Shown: in pieces, positions 11,992 to 20,805 of the stretch
How positions within the stretch are numbered: the first letter of the stretch is position 1
Layout of the letters: every line of letters starts with the position of its first letter
Assembly: GCF_000717875.1 (NCBI RefSeq)
Contig: NZ_JOCT01000030.1
Span: 28,916 to 92,915, forward strand
Source of the DNA: Streptomyces sp. NRRL S-455
Lineage (GTDB): Bacteria; Actinomycetota; Actinomycetes; Streptomycetales; Streptomycetaceae
DNA length: 64,000 bases
Direction of reading: 5' to 3'
Translations under genes and position numbers: made by a program
The notes under the pieces: model-generated
The model's input: the letters and a program-made list of their open reading frames with translations, nothing else
Databases searched by the model: none
What the model was told of the DNA's origin: nothing

Positions 11992-12657
11992 TCAGCCGAG
12001 GTTCTGCAGCCGCCTGCCCAGGTAGACCTTCGCCGGGACGAGGACGAGCCACAGCCACATGATGACGGGGCCGGTCACGAAGACCAGCGGGACGGTGACG
12101 AGGAAGACCACCACGATCACGGCGCTGTCGAGGAGGTAGAGGCTGGTCGCCGCCTCGGAGGGCCTGTCGTTGCGCAGCCAGGGGCGCTTGGCCAGGACGG
12201 CGGCCACCGCGAGATGGCAGGCGCCGAGCGCGGCGACCGCCCCCGCGTAGACGGCGACGGACACGGACTGGTCCCCGTACTCGGCGAGCAGGCGGGTCGG
12301 GAAGGGGACGAGGGCGGCGACGCCGAGGCCGACCACGGAGATGCCGATCACCTGCCCGTCGATCTCCCGGACGTCCTTGAAGATCCCGCGATGGCCGCGC
12401 CAGAAGCTTCCCAGTACCGCGACGCTCAGCGCGTAGGCGAGGAGGTCCGGGAGCAGTTCCCGAAGGGCCTCGCGGTATGCGGCGGGATCCAGGTCCCGGG
12501 GCACGGTGATGTCCAGGACGAGCAGGGTGATGGCGATGGCGAACACGCCGTCGACCAGGGTCACCAGCCGCTCGGGGCCGCCGTCCGGGTGCGAGGTCCA
12601 CATGGGCCCGACCGTAGGGGCCGGGGCGGGCCTCCTCCCGGACCCACGCCCGGTCAC
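11992..12657 (-). CDS. TMEM175-family (DUF1211) integral membrane protein, putative potassium channel
   Basis: About 200 residues with six hydrophobic segments, beginning with the diagnostic first helix RLVTLVDGVFAIAITLLVLDI. Bacterial TMEM175 proteins are tetrameric K+ channels lacking the classical TVGYG filter. Two starts are possible: GTG at 12657 (221 residues, 9 bp after the upstream regulator gene) or ATG at 12603 (203 residues), which places the first helix close to the N-terminus as usual. The longer frame is given. Confidence 0.8.
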   Translation of the reverse strand: MTGRGSGRRPAPAPTVGPMWTSHPDGGPERLVTLVDGVFAIAITLLVLDITVPRDLDPAAYREALRELLPDLLAYALSVAVLGSFWRGHRGIFKDVREIDGQVIGISVVGLGVAALVPFPTRLLAEYGDQSVSVAVYAGAVAALGACHLAVAAVLAKRPWLRNDRPSEAATSLYLLDSAVIVVVFLVTVPLVFVTGPVIMWLWLVLVPAKVYLGRRLQNLG

Positions 12658-12666
12658 CCCCGGGGA

Positions 12667-13698
12667 TCACACGGCCGCCTGCGGGGGCATGTTGTACGGC
12701 GTCACCACCTGGATCGCCGACGGCAGGGTCGGCCCGGCCGGCGGCAGCGCGCCGTGCGCCCGCATGACGATGTGGCAGGCCTCGCGCACGTCCTGGCGCA
12801 GGTCGTGGTGGAGCACGGCGGACAGGCGGTGCTCGCGCAGCAGGCGGGTGTTGTCGTGGTCGAGATCGTGGGCGACGAACACGGCGCACTCGCGGCCGAG
12901 GTCGTCGAAGGCCCGCAGCGTGGCGATGTTGCCGCCGCCGATCGAGTAGACGGCACGGATGGCCGGGTCGCGTTCCAGCGCGGCACGGACGAGGTCGTAC
13001 TGGGTGGCGTCCAGGCCCTGCCCCTCGGTGATCTCGACCAGCGTGCGCTCCGGGTGCCGGGCGCGCATGGCGCTGCGGAAGCCCATCTCGCGCTCCTCCT
13101 CGTTGCGGAAGGACCCGCTGCTGAGACTGGTGAGGATGTTGCCCGGCCGGTCCCCGAGCCACTGGCCCGTCAGATAGGCGGCCGTCGCCCCCGCCGCCCG
13201 GTCGTCTATGCCGACGCAGGCGAGGCGGGCGCTGGACGGCAGGTCGGTCACGAGGGTCACGACCGGTATGCCGGCCGCCGTCAGCCGGCCCACCGCGGCG
13301 GTGACCTCCGGGACGTCGGGGGCCTTGAGGATGACGCCCTGCGAGCCCCGGCGGGCGATCCGGTCCAGGGTCCGCACCAGCTCCTCGACGGGGCCGGTCT
13401 CGCGGAAGTGGAAGCGGGAACGCAGCACGGCCGGGTGCAGCGACGGCAGCTCGGCCTCCAGGGCGGCGCGGATCGCCGTGGTGAAGCGCTCGGGCGCCTG
13501 CATCACGATGTCCACCATGAACGTCCGGCCCACCAGCCGGACCTGGGTGCGCTGCCGGTCCAGGTCGGCGATGGCCTGGTGGACCTCCCGTGCGGTGCTC
13601 TCGCGCACCCCGCCTCTGCCGTTCAGGACCCGGTCGACGGTCGCCTCGCTCAGACCCGCCTGACGGGCGATCTCCCGGATCGGGAAGGGGTGACCCAT
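12667..13698 (-). CDS. LacI-family transcriptional regulator with sugar-binding effector domain
   Basis: The 343-residue protein has an N-terminal HTH (FPIREIARQAGLSEATVDRVLNGRGGV) and a periplasmic-binding-like domain. The ATG at 13698 has a perfect AGGAG 7 nt upstream. It diverges from the PhyH-SDR-dehydrogenase operon and very likely controls it. The effector domain resembles ABC sugar-binding proteins, so a free sugar or inositol derivative is the expected ligand. Confidence 0.9.
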   Translation of the reverse strand: MGHPFPIREIARQAGLSEATVDRVLNGRGGVRESTAREVHQAIADLDRQRTQVRLVGRTFMVDIVMQAPERFTTAIRAALEAELPSLHPAVLRSRFHFRETGPVEELVRTLDRIARRGSQGVILKAPDVPEVTAAVGRLTAAGIPVVTLVTDLPSSARLACVGIDDRAAGATAAYLTGQWLGDRPGNILTSLSSGSFRNEEEREMGFRSAMRARHPERTLVEITEGQGLDATQYDLVRAALERDPAIRAVYSIGGGNIATLRAFDDLGRECAVFVAHDLDHDNTRLLREHRLSAVLHHDLRQDVREACHIVMRAHGALPPAGPTLPSAIQVVTPYNMPPQAAV

Positions 13699-13711
13699 AC
13701 GTCGGCTCCTT

Positions 13712-13767
13712 GAGGGGTTTTTGATGGCTCGCTGCTGGTTGTTCGAGGGGTTTGTACTGACAAGAAT
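13712..13767. promoter_or_regulatory. Divergent control region with direct repeats
   Basis: GAGGGGTTT occurs at 13712-13720 and again at 13745-13753, 33 bp (about three helical turns) apart. A plausible rightward promoter is TTGTTC (13739-13744), 17 bp, AAGAAT (13762-13767), so the second repeat lies in the spacer. These could be half-sites for the adjacent LacI regulator. Confidence 0.4.
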
Positions 13768-13806
13768 GACAGGGCTGCGTCGCTCCGTGACCCCGAAGGG
13801 ACGACG

Positions 13807-14964
13807 ATGTCCTTCACTTCCGTGACCCCCCGTGCCTGGCTGTCCGAGCAGGACTGCGATCTCGACGCGTTCCGCGCACTGGTCGAGCAGGCGACGGACC
13901 CCGCCGACTATCCGCACGCCTCCGCCGTGGAGCGGAACGTGCCGGTCTATGACACCGGCCTCCTCGAAGGCGACCGCGTGGTCCAGGCCGAGCTGGTGCG
14001 GGCGCTCGCCGACGGCCCGGGCATCGTCGTCTTCCGCGGGGCGTTTCCCGACCCGGAGGTCGTGGACCGCGCCACCGCCGTGTTCGAGGCGCTGATCGCC
14101 GAGCAGCGTGCCTCGGGGGCGACGGCCGGTGACCACTTCGCCGAGCCGGGCGCCAACGACCGGGTGTGGAACGCGCTGGAGAAGACGGCCCTCTACGACG
14201 CCGAGGTGTTCGCCGACTACTACGCCAACGACGTCCTCGCCCTCGTGTCGACGGCCTGGCTGGGCCCCGGTTACCAGGTCACCTCCCAGCTCAACGTGGT
14301 CAACCCGGGCGGTGCCGCGCAGACCGCGCACCGCGACTACCACCTGGGCTTCCTGCCGAACGAGGTCGCCGCCGCCTACCCGGCGCAGGTGCACCGCCTC
14401 TCCCCCGCGCTGACCCTGCAGGGCGCGGTCGCGCACTGCGACATGCCCGTGGAGTCCGGGCCGACGATGTACCTGCCGCACTCGCAGAAGTACGAGCCGG
14501 GCTACCTCGCCTGGCGGCTCCCGGAGTTCCGGGCGTACTTCGAGGCGCGGTACGTGCAGCTGCCGCTGGCGAAGGGGGACGCGGTGTTCTTCAACCCGGC
14601 CCTCTTCCACGCCGCCGGCACCAACCGCTCGGCGGACGTCCGGCGCATGGCCAACCTGCTGCAGGTGTCGTCCGCGTTCGGGCGCGCGATGGAGACGGTG
14701 GACCGGGAGGCCGTCGCGGGCGCCGTGTATCCCGTGCTGCTGGAGCGCAAGGCGCGCGGTGCCGACCAGGCGTGGCTGGACAACGTGATCGCGGCGAGCG
14801 CGGAGGGCTACCCCTTCCCCACCAACCTGGACAGCGACCCGCCCCTCGACGGCCTGGCCCCGCCGTCGCAGGCGGACCTCGTGCGGCGGGCACTGTGCGA
14901 GGGATGGACGCCGGAGGCACTCCGGGCGGAGCTGCGGGCCGGTACCGAACGGCGAGAGAGCTGA
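13807..14964 (+). CDS. Phytanoyl-CoA dioxygenase (PhyH) family Fe(II)/2-oxoglutarate oxygenase
   Basis: The 385-residue protein carries the facial-triad motif HRDYHLGF (His-X-Asp, near residue 178), a distal His in NPALFHAAGTNRS near residue 264, and the following Arg region for 2-oxoglutarate. PhyH enzymes hydroxylate or oxidatively demethylate small molecules in the cytosol. It is the first gene of an operon: 7 bp to an SDR, then two Gfo/Idh/MocA dehydrogenases, all opposite a LacI regulator. That suggests oxidation of a polyol or modified sugar rather than phytanoyl-CoA. Substrate unknown. Confidence 0.88.
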   Translation: MSFTSVTPRAWLSEQDCDLDAFRALVEQATDPADYPHASAVERNVPVYDTGLLEGDRVVQAELVRALADGPGIVVFRGAFPDPEVVDRATAVFEALIAEQRASGATAGDHFAEPGANDRVWNALEKTALYDAEVFADYYANDVLALVSTAWLGPGYQVTSQLNVVNPGGAAQTAHRDYHLGFLPNEVAAAYPAQVHRLSPALTLQGAVAHCDMPVESGPTMYLPHSQKYEPGYLAWRLPEFRAYFEARYVQLPLAKGDAVFFNPALFHAAGTNRSADVRRMANLLQVSSAFGRAMETVDREAVAGAVYPVLLERKARGADQAWLDNVIAASAEGYPFPTNLDSDPPLDGLAPPSQADLVRRALCEGWTPEALRAELRAGTERRES

Positions 14965-14971
14965 GGATTTC

Positions 14972-15748
14972 ATGGGACTTCTCGACGACAAGGTCGTCCT
15001 GGTCAACGGCGGCAGCCAGGGGGTCGGCGCGGCCATCGCGCGGGCCGCGGTCCGCGAAGGTGCGGTCGTCGCCGTCACCGGTCGGCGCCCCGAGCCCGGT
15101 GAGGCGCTGGTGGCCGAGCTGGCAGCCGACGGAGGCAAGGCGATGTTCGTACGGGCCGATCTCGCGGACGCGGAGCAGGCCAAGGCGTCCGTCGCCGAGG
15201 TCGTCGGCGCGTACGGGCGGATCGACTGCCTGGTCAACTCGGCGGGGCTGACGTCCAGGGGCACGCTGCTGGACACCACGCCGGAGCTGTTCGACCAGCA
15301 CATCGCGATCAACCTCAAGGCGCCGTTCTTCGCGATGCAGGCCGCTGTCGCCGACATGGTCGGGCGCGGGGCGCCCGGCACGGTCGTCAACATCATCACG
15401 TCGTCGGCGCACGGGGGGCAGCCGTTCCTGGCGCCGTACGTGGCCGCCAAGGCGGGATTGATCGGGTTGACCCGGAACGCGGCGCACGCTCATCGGTGGG
15501 ACCGCGTGAGGATCAACGGCCTCAACATCGGCTGGACGGCGACCGAGGGGGAGGACGCCACGCAGAAGGCCTTCCACGGAGCCGGGGACGGCTGGCGCGA
15601 GGAGGCCGCGGCGAAGCTGCCGATGGGCAAGCTGGGGCAGCCGGACGAGATCGCCGACTTCGTCGTCTTCCTGCTGTCGGAGCGGTCCGGGGTGGTCACC
15701 GGGTCGGTCATTGATTGGGATCAGAACGTCCTGGGGGGACTCGACTAA
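14972..15748 (+). CDS. Short-chain dehydrogenase/reductase (SDR)
   Basis: A 258-residue classical SDR: cofactor motif NGGSQGVGAAIARA near residue 12, DLAD near 65, NSAG near 88, the NLKAPFF segment, catalytic Ser (TSSAHGG) and YVAAK (Tyr-X3-Lys, near 157). It oxidises or reduces an alcohol/ketone with NAD(P)H. It starts 7 bp after the PhyH gene (ATG preceded by GAGGATTTC), so the two are probably co-translated and may act in sequence. Confidence 0.9.
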   Translation: MGLLDDKVVLVNGGSQGVGAAIARAAVREGAVVAVTGRRPEPGEALVAELAADGGKAMFVRADLADAEQAKASVAEVVGAYGRIDCLVNSAGLTSRGTLLDTTPELFDQHIAINLKAPFFAMQAAVADMVGRGAPGTVVNIITSSAHGGQPFLAPYVAAKAGLIGLTRNAAHAHRWDRVRINGLNIGWTATEGEDATQKAFHGAGDGWREEAAAKLPMGKLGQPDEIADFVVFLLSERSGVVTGSVIDWDQNVLGGLD

Positions 15749-15759
15749 GGATCTGCCGC

Positions 15760-15862
15760 GCGTTGTCGTTGGTCGTGCGCGGCACCGTCGTGGCTGGTCG
15801 CGCCCACGCGGCGGAGCCGCATATCGACACAGCCCCGCGCCCCTGAGGGGGCGGACCCCACA
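15760..15862 (+). repeat. Dispersed Streptomyces intergenic repeat with hairpin
   Basis: The stretch with CGTCGTGGCTGGTCGCGC and CCCCGCGCCCCTGAGGGGGC resembles a repeat I recognise from many Streptomyces intergenic regions. CGCCCCT/AGGGGGC-type arms could fold as a weak terminator. It interrupts the otherwise compact operon between the SDR and the next dehydrogenase, which has its own AAGGAG site. Confidence 0.5.
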
Positions 15863-15886
15863 CCCTGCATCAAGGAGCAACACCCC

Positions 15887-16891
15887 ATGCGTATCGGAAT
15901 CCTCGGCCTCGGCCGTATCGGCGCCTTCCACGCCGAGACCCTGTCCGGGCTCGACGCCGTCGAGTCGCTCGTCGTCACCGATCCGTTCGCGGATGCCGCC
16001 AAGGCCGCCGCCGAGCGGTTCGGGGCGGATGTCGTGGACTCGCCGGAGGCGCTGCTGGCGGCCGGTGTGGACGGGATCGTCGTGGCGGCCGCCACGGACG
16101 CCCACCCGGCCCTGATCCTGGCCGGGGTCGAGGCCGGGGTTCCGGTCTTCTGTGAGAAGCCCGTCGCCAAGACCATGAGCGAGGGCGTCGGGGTGCTCAA
16201 GGCCGTCCGGGACAAGGGCGTGCCGATCCAGATCGGTTACAACCGCCGCTTCGACACCGGATTCGTCAACGCCCGTGCCGCCGTGCTGAGCGGCGAGCTC
16301 GGCACCCTGCACACCGTCCGCTCGACCACGCTGGACCCGGCGCCGCCGCCCGCCGCGTACATCGCCGCCTCCGGCGGCATCTTCCGCGACTGCTCGGTCC
16401 ACGACTTCGACATCATCCGCTGGGTGACCGGGCGTGAGGTGACCGAGGTGTACGCCGTCGGCGGCAACCGCGGCGCCGACTTCATCAAGGAGGCCGGCGA
16501 CGCCGACACCACCGGCGCGATCCTCACCCTCGACGACGGCACCATCGCGGTGGTCTCCAACTCCCGTCACAACGCCCGGGGTTACGACGTCCGCATGGAG
16601 ATCCACGGCTTCAAGGACTCCATCGCCGTCGGCCTGGAGGACAAGCTGCCGCTGCGCTCGGTCGAGCCCGGCGTGACCTTCCCGGCGGGCACCCCGCACG
16701 ACTTCTTCATGGACCGCTTCACCGCGGCCTACCGCGCCGAACTGACCGCGTTCACCGAGGTCGTGGCCGGCACGCGCCCCTCCCCCTGCACGATCGAGGA
16801 CGCCCTGGAGGCGGGCTGGATCGCCGACGCGTGCACACTGTCGCTGCACGAGCACCGTCCCGTGACCATCGAGGAGGTACGGCAGGCATGA
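15887..16891 (+). CDS. iolG: Inositol 2-dehydrogenase-like Gfo/Idh/MocA oxidoreductase
   Basis: The 334-residue product has the IolG signature: Rossmann motif GILGLGRIGAFHAETL at residues 4-19, CEKPVAKTM (EKP motif near residue 93), IQIGYNRRFD (catalytic Lys/Tyr region) and RDCSVHDFDIIRWVTG (Asp/His motif near 170). IolG oxidises myo-inositol to 2-keto-myo-inositol with NAD+. It overlaps the next dehydrogenase by ATGA. Its proximity to the iol operon supports the role, but it is one of four family members in the window, so the specific substrate remains uncertain. Confidence 0.85.
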   Translation: MRIGILGLGRIGAFHAETLSGLDAVESLVVTDPFADAAKAAAERFGADVVDSPEALLAAGVDGIVVAAATDAHPALILAGVEAGVPVFCEKPVAKTMSEGVGVLKAVRDKGVPIQIGYNRRFDTGFVNARAAVLSGELGTLHTVRSTTLDPAPPPAAYIAASGGIFRDCSVHDFDIIRWVTGREVTEVYAVGGNRGADFIKEAGDADTTGAILTLDDGTIAVVSNSRHNARGYDVRMEIHGFKDSIAVGLEDKLPLRSVEPGVTFPAGTPHDFFMDRFTAAYRAELTAFTEVVAGTRPSPCTIEDALEAGWIADACTLSLHEHRPVTIEEVRQA

Positions 16892-17904
16892 GCGACAAGG
16901 GCCGGGAACCCCTGCGCATAGGTGTGCTGGGAGCCGCGCGGATCACCGAACGCTCCCTGATCGTCCCGGCCCGGGCGACCGGCCACCGCCTCGTCGCGGT
17001 GGCCGCCCGCGACCGCGCCCGCGCCGAGGCGTTCGCCGCCGGGCACGGCGTGGAGCGGGTCGTGGGGTCGTACGCCGAGCTGGTGGCCGATCCCGAGATC
17101 GACGTCGTCTACAACCCGCTCGCCAACGGCCTGCACGGCCCGTGGAACCTGGCCGCCCTCACGGCGGGCAAGCACGTGCTGTCGGAGAAGCCGTCGGCGA
17201 GCAACGCCGAGGAGGCGGCGGAGGTACGGGCGGCCGCGGCGAAGGCCGGGACGGTCTTCATGGAGGCGTTCCACTACCTCTTCCACCCGGTCACCCGCCG
17301 CCTGCACGAGCTGCTGGACTCCGGCGAACTCGGCGAGCCGCGGCACGTCGAGGCGATGGTCGCGATCGCCGCTCCGCCGGACACCGACCCGCGCTGGTCG
17401 CTGCCGCTGGCCGGTGGCGCCCTGATGGACCTGGGCTGTTACAGCCTGCACGCGCTGCGGATGCTCGCCCCCTGGACGGGCGGCGCACCGCGCCTGGCCG
17501 CAGCCAGGGGCGGGGAACGCGCGGGCGCGCCCGGCGTCGACGAGTGGCTCGACGCCGACCTGGAGTTCCCGGGCGGCGCGACGGGCTCGGCCCGCTGCCA
17601 CATGGCGTACGAGACGATGGACATGAGCATCCGGATCGTCGGCTCCCGGGGCGAGGCGTGGGCCCCGAACTTCGTGCTGCCCCAGATGGACGACCGGGTC
17701 GTGGTCCGCACGCCCGAGGGCGAGCGGACGGAACATCTCGGCACGCGCTCGTCGTACACCTGTCAACTGGAGGCGTTCGCCGCGCGGGTGCGGGACGGCG
17801 CGCCGCTGCCGCTGGACGCGGACGACGCGGTGGCGACGATGGAGCTGATCGACGCCTGTTACCGTCAGGCCGGGTTCGAGGCCAGGCCGCGCACCAGGAT
17901 CTGA
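16888..17904 (+). CDS. Gfo/Idh/MocA-family oxidoreductase
   Basis: A 338-residue dehydrogenase translated from an ATG overlapping the stop of the preceding gene. Motifs: LRIGVLGAARITERSLI, LSEKPSASN (EKP near residue 108), EAFHYLFHP and GGALMDLGCYSLHALRML. EAFHY...GALMD-CY is typical of the subgroup containing dihydrodiol and D-xylose/glucoside dehydrogenases rather than of IolG. It may act on a keto or deoxy derivative made by the operon. A GC-rich hairpin follows. Confidence 0.87.
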   Translation: MSDKGREPLRIGVLGAARITERSLIVPARATGHRLVAVAARDRARAEAFAAGHGVERVVGSYAELVADPEIDVVYNPLANGLHGPWNLAALTAGKHVLSEKPSASNAEEAAEVRAAAAKAGTVFMEAFHYLFHPVTRRLHELLDSGELGEPRHVEAMVAIAAPPDTDPRWSLPLAGGALMDLGCYSLHALRMLAPWTGGAPRLAAARGGERAGAPGVDEWLDADLEFPGGATGSARCHMAYETMDMSIRIVGSRGEAWAPNFVLPQMDDRVVVRTPEGERTEHLGTRSSYTCQLEAFAARVRDGAPLPLDADDAVATMELIDACYRQAGFEARPRTRI

Positions 17905-17918
17905 CGCCCCCAGGAGTG

Positions 17919-17942
17919 GGGCCCGGGGCGTGCCCCGGGCCC
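17919..17942. terminator. Convergent GC hairpin
   Basis: GGGCCCGGGGC-GT-GCCCCGGGCCC is a perfect dyad (11-bp arms; the effective loop is larger) between two convergent dehydrogenase genes, suitable as a bidirectional terminator. Confidence 0.65.
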
Positions 17943-17946
17943 TCCC

Positions 17947-18966
17947 TCACGCGTACAGCGCGGGTTTCCGCTCGAGTCCGATCTCCACCCGGCCACCGTC
18001 GTCCAGCGCCCGCACCCCCGCCTCGCACACCGCGGCGGCCGCGTAGCCGTCCCAGACGCTCGGGCCGGTGACCTCGCCACGGCGGGTGGCGTCGACCCAG
18101 GCCTGGATCTCCTGGTCGTAGGCCGTCTCGAAGCGCTCGGTGAAGTCCTGCGCGATGGTGCCGCCCCAGCGGCCGGCCATGTTGGTGACCAGGGCGTGGC
18201 CGTCGCCGATGCGGGCGGTGCCGCGTTCGCAGACCACCTCGGCCTGGACCTGGTAGCCGAAGCCGCAGTTGACGAAGATCTCGACGTCGCTGAGGGCGCC
18301 GCCGTCGGTCTCGAAGACGACGAACTGCGGATCGCGCAGCCCGTCGGGGGCGTGGGAGGACGGGGTCGGGTGAAGCACCGTGACCGCCGTGATCTCGTGG
18401 CCCAGCAGCCAGCGGGTCGCGTCGGCCTCGTGGGCGACGGAGTCGCTGATGAGCATGGAGCTGGTGAAGAAGGGCGGGCTGGCGACGTTGCGGTGCCGGT
18501 TGTGCAGCATGAGCGGCCGACCCAGCTGACCAGTCGTCAGCAGGGCCTTCAGCTTCACGTACTCGGGGTCGTAGCGCCGCATGAAGCCGACCTGCGCGCG
18601 GCGGTGGCCGAGGCGCAGTTCGGCTTCGAGGACGCGCAGGGCGGACGCCGAGTCGGGGGTGAGCGGCTTCTCGCACAGGACGGGCAGGTCGTGCTCGAAC
18701 GCGGCGAGCAGCGTGGCCTCGTGGGCAGGGCCCGGGGAGGCGATCAGGACGGCGTCGACGTCGGCGGCCGCCATGGCGGCCGCCGGATCGGTGTACGGGG
18801 TGCAGCCGTCGACGCCGGCGGCGACGGCCTTCGCGCGCTCCCCGTCGACGTCCACGACGGCGGCCACCCGTGCTCCGCTGGTGACCTCGTGGATGCGGCG
18901 CACATGGTCGGCGCCCATCCGGCCCGTACCGATGACTGCGATTCCCAGAGTGGCGCGCTCGGCCAT
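17947..18966 (-). CDS. iolG: Inositol dehydrogenase-like Gfo/Idh/MocA oxidoreductase (last gene of leftward iol operon)
   Basis: The 339-residue protein has [18 protein letters not shown] at the N-terminus, [10 protein letters not shown] (EKP near residue 96), [12 protein letters not shown] (catalytic Lys/Arg-Tyr region) and the [15 protein letters not shown]sp/His motif near 176. It follows the TIM-barrel gene by 18 bp and closes the transporter operon, so it is the best candidate for the inositol 2-dehydrogenase serving this locus. A scyllo-inositol specificity cannot be excluded. Confidence 0.87.
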   Translation of the reverse strand: MAERATLGIAVIGTGRMGADHVRRIHEVTSGARVAAVVDVDGERAKAVAAGVDGCTPYTDPAAAMAAADVDAVLIASPGPAHEATLLAAFEHDLPVLCEKPLTPDSASALRVLEAELRLGHRRAQVGFMRRYDPEYVKLKALLTTGQLGRPLMLHNRHRNVASPPFFTSSMLISDSVAHEADATRWLLGHEITAVTVLHPTPSSHAPDGLRDPQFVVFETDGGALSDVEIFVNCGFGYQVQAEVVCERGTARIGDGHALVTNMAGRWGGTIAQDFTERFETAYDQEIQAWVDATRRGEVTGPSVWDGYAAAAVCEAGVRALDDGGRVEIGLERKPALYA

Positions 18967-18984
18967 GGCCGTCCTTTCGGGTCG

Positions 18985-19887
18985 TCAGGCGCCGCAGGAC
19001 CTCAGGAACTTGCGGGTGCGCACCGCGATCGGCAGCGGCTTGTCCGGCTCGCAGGGGTACATGTCCTGCTCGACGATGGCGAAGAGGTCGACGCCCAGCT
19101 TCTGGGCGGCCGTGAGGACCGGGCCCAGTTCGGGGACACCGGCGGGCGGTTCGCACATCACGCCGCGCTGGACGGCGGGGCCGAACGGGATCTCGTTCTT
19201 GACCACGTCGGCGAGGATCTCCGGGTCGACCTGCTTGAGGTGCAGGTAGCCGATGCGCTCGCCGTAGGTCTCGATGAGCTTGACGCTGTCACCGCCGCAG
19301 TAGGCGTAGTGCCCGGTGTCCAGGCAGAGGTTGACCACGTCGGAGTCGGTCGAGTCGAGGAACCGCTCGACGTGCTCCTCGTTGTCGATGTGGGTGTCGG
19401 CGTGCGGGTGGACGACGATGTCCAGACCGTACCGGTCCTTCACCTCGCGGCCGAGGCGCTCCATGCCCGTGGTGAGGTTGCGCCACTGCTCGACGGTGAG
19501 CTCCGGGGGCTCCAGGATCTCGGCGGTCTTGTCGTCGCGCCAGAAGGACGGGATGACGACCAGGTGCTTCGCGTCCATGGCCTGGGTGAGGGCGGCGACG
19601 CGGCTGACCTGTTCCCAGGTGGAGTCCCACTCGGAGGGGCCGCGGTGCAGTCCGCAGAAGATCGTCCCCGCGGAGACCTTCAGGTTCCGCTTGGTCACCT
19701 CGTCGGTGAGCCGTGCCGGGTCGGTGGGCAGGTAGCCGTAGGGGCCGAGTTCGATCCAGGAGTAGCCGGCTTCGGTGACCTCGTCGAGGAAGCGTTCCCA
19801 GGGCACCTGCTGGGGGTCGTCGGGGAACCAGACGCCCCAGGAGTCGGGGGCGGAGCCCACCCGGATGCGGTCGAGCGCGAGGGCCAT
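18985..19887 (-). CDS. TIM-barrel sugar isomerase/dehydratase, probable IolE-type inosose dehydratase
   Basis: A 300-residue xylose-isomerase-like barrel with the expected metal ligands: WIELGPYG (Glu), VVHPHADTHI (His), LCLDTGHYAY (Asp, His) and FAIVEQDMY (Glu). Every other step from inositol to acetyl-CoA has a candidate in this locus, so by elimination this is the best fit for 2-keto-myo-inositol dehydratase (IolE), though IolH/IolI-like isomerases share the fold. It begins 1 bp after the stop of the ATPase gene. Confidence 0.75.
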   Translation of the reverse strand: MALALDRIRVGSAPDSWGVWFPDDPQQVPWERFLDEVTEAGYSWIELGPYGYLPTDPARLTDEVTKRNLKVSAGTIFCGLHRGPSEWDSTWEQVSRVAALTQAMDAKHLVVIPSFWRDDKTAEILEPPELTVEQWRNLTTGMERLGREVKDRYGLDIVVHPHADTHIDNEEHVERFLDSTDSDVVNLCLDTGHYAYCGGDSVKLIETYGERIGYLHLKQVDPEILADVVKNEIPFGPAVQRGVMCEPPAGVPELGPVLTAAQKLGVDLFAIVEQDMYPCEPDKPLPIAVRTRKFLRSCGA

Positions 19888-19888
19888 G

Positions 19889-20800
19889 TCAGGACTTTCC
19901 TTCCGAAGACGTGGCTACGGGAGCGGTGAGGTCCCCCTCCTCGGGGAGCTCTTCGACATCGACGCCGCGGACCTGCGCCAACTCGTGCTTGAGGGAGGCC
20001 AGTTCGGCGCCGCCTGCCATGTGGTTGGTCAGCTCCTCGAGGCTGACGTCGCTGCGGGAGGCGGAGAGTTCCACGGTGCCGAGGCGCAGCACGCTGAAAT
20101 GGTCGCCGACCATGTAGGCGTGGTGCGGGTTGTGGGTGATGAAGATGACGCCGAGGCCCTTCTCGCGGGCGGCGGCGATGTACTTCAGCACCACACCGGA
20201 CTGCTTGACGCCGAGGGCGGCGGTCGGCTCGTCCAGGATGAGGACGCGGGCGCCGAAGTAGACGGCGCGGGCGATGGCGACGCACTGGCGCTGGCCGCCG
20301 GAGAGCGTGCCGATGGGCTGCTCCAGGTCGTCCAGGACGATACCCATGTTGCGCAGCTCTTCGTCCGCGGTCTTCTTCATCCGCTCGATGTCGAGACGGC
20401 GCACGGGCCAGGGGCCCTTGGTCATCTCGGAGCCGAGGAAGAAGTTGCGCCACACCGGCATCAGCGGGACGACCGCGAGGTCCTGGTAGACCGTGGCGAT
20501 GCCCTTGTCGAGGGCCTCGCGCGGAGTGGAGAAGCGCACGGGTTCGCCGTCGACGAGGAACTCGCCCTCGGTGTGCTGGTGCAGACCCGAGATGATCTTG
20601 ATCAGGGTGGACTTGCCGGCGCCGTTGTCGCCGAGGACGCAGGTCACCTTGCCGGGGTGGACGGTGAGGTCGACGCCGTGCAGGGCGCGGATGTTGCCGT
20701 AGGACTTGCCGGCGTCGCGGAGTTCGACGAGGGGGCGGTCGGTCACGGGCGGCGTGTCCTCGAGGACGGCCCCGTGGGTGCCGGATTCTTTGCTGGTCAT
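19889..20800 (-). CDS. ABC transporter ATPase for inositol/sugar import
   Basis: A single-domain ATPase of 303 residues: Walker [10 protein letters not shown] near residue 54, signature [14 protein letters not shown] near 157, Walker [13 protein letters not shown] near 180, H-loop [10 protein letters not shown]. It has one nucleotide-binding domain, unlike double-domain RbsA, and matches the short ATPases of actinobacterial inositol/sugar systems. ATG at 20800 is preceded by AGGTG and lies 5 bp after the permease stop. Longer in-frame sequence upstream belongs to the permease region in another frame. Confidence 0.9.
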   Translation of the reverse strand: MTSKESGTHGAVLEDTPPVTDRPLVELRDAGKSYGNIRALHGVDLTVHPGKVTCVLGDNGAGKSTLIKIISGLHQHTEGEFLVDGEPVRFSTPREALDKGIATVYQDLAVVPLMPVWRNFFLGSEMTKGPWPVRRLDIERMKKTADEELRNMGIVLDDLEQPIGTLSGGQRQCVAIARAVYFGARVLILDEPTAALGVKQSGVVLKYIAAAREKGLGVIFITHNPHHAYMVGDHFSVLRLGTVELSASRSDVSLEELTNHMAGGAELASLKHELAQVRGVDVEELPEEGDLTAPVATSSEGKS

Positions 20801-20805
20801 CGCTG

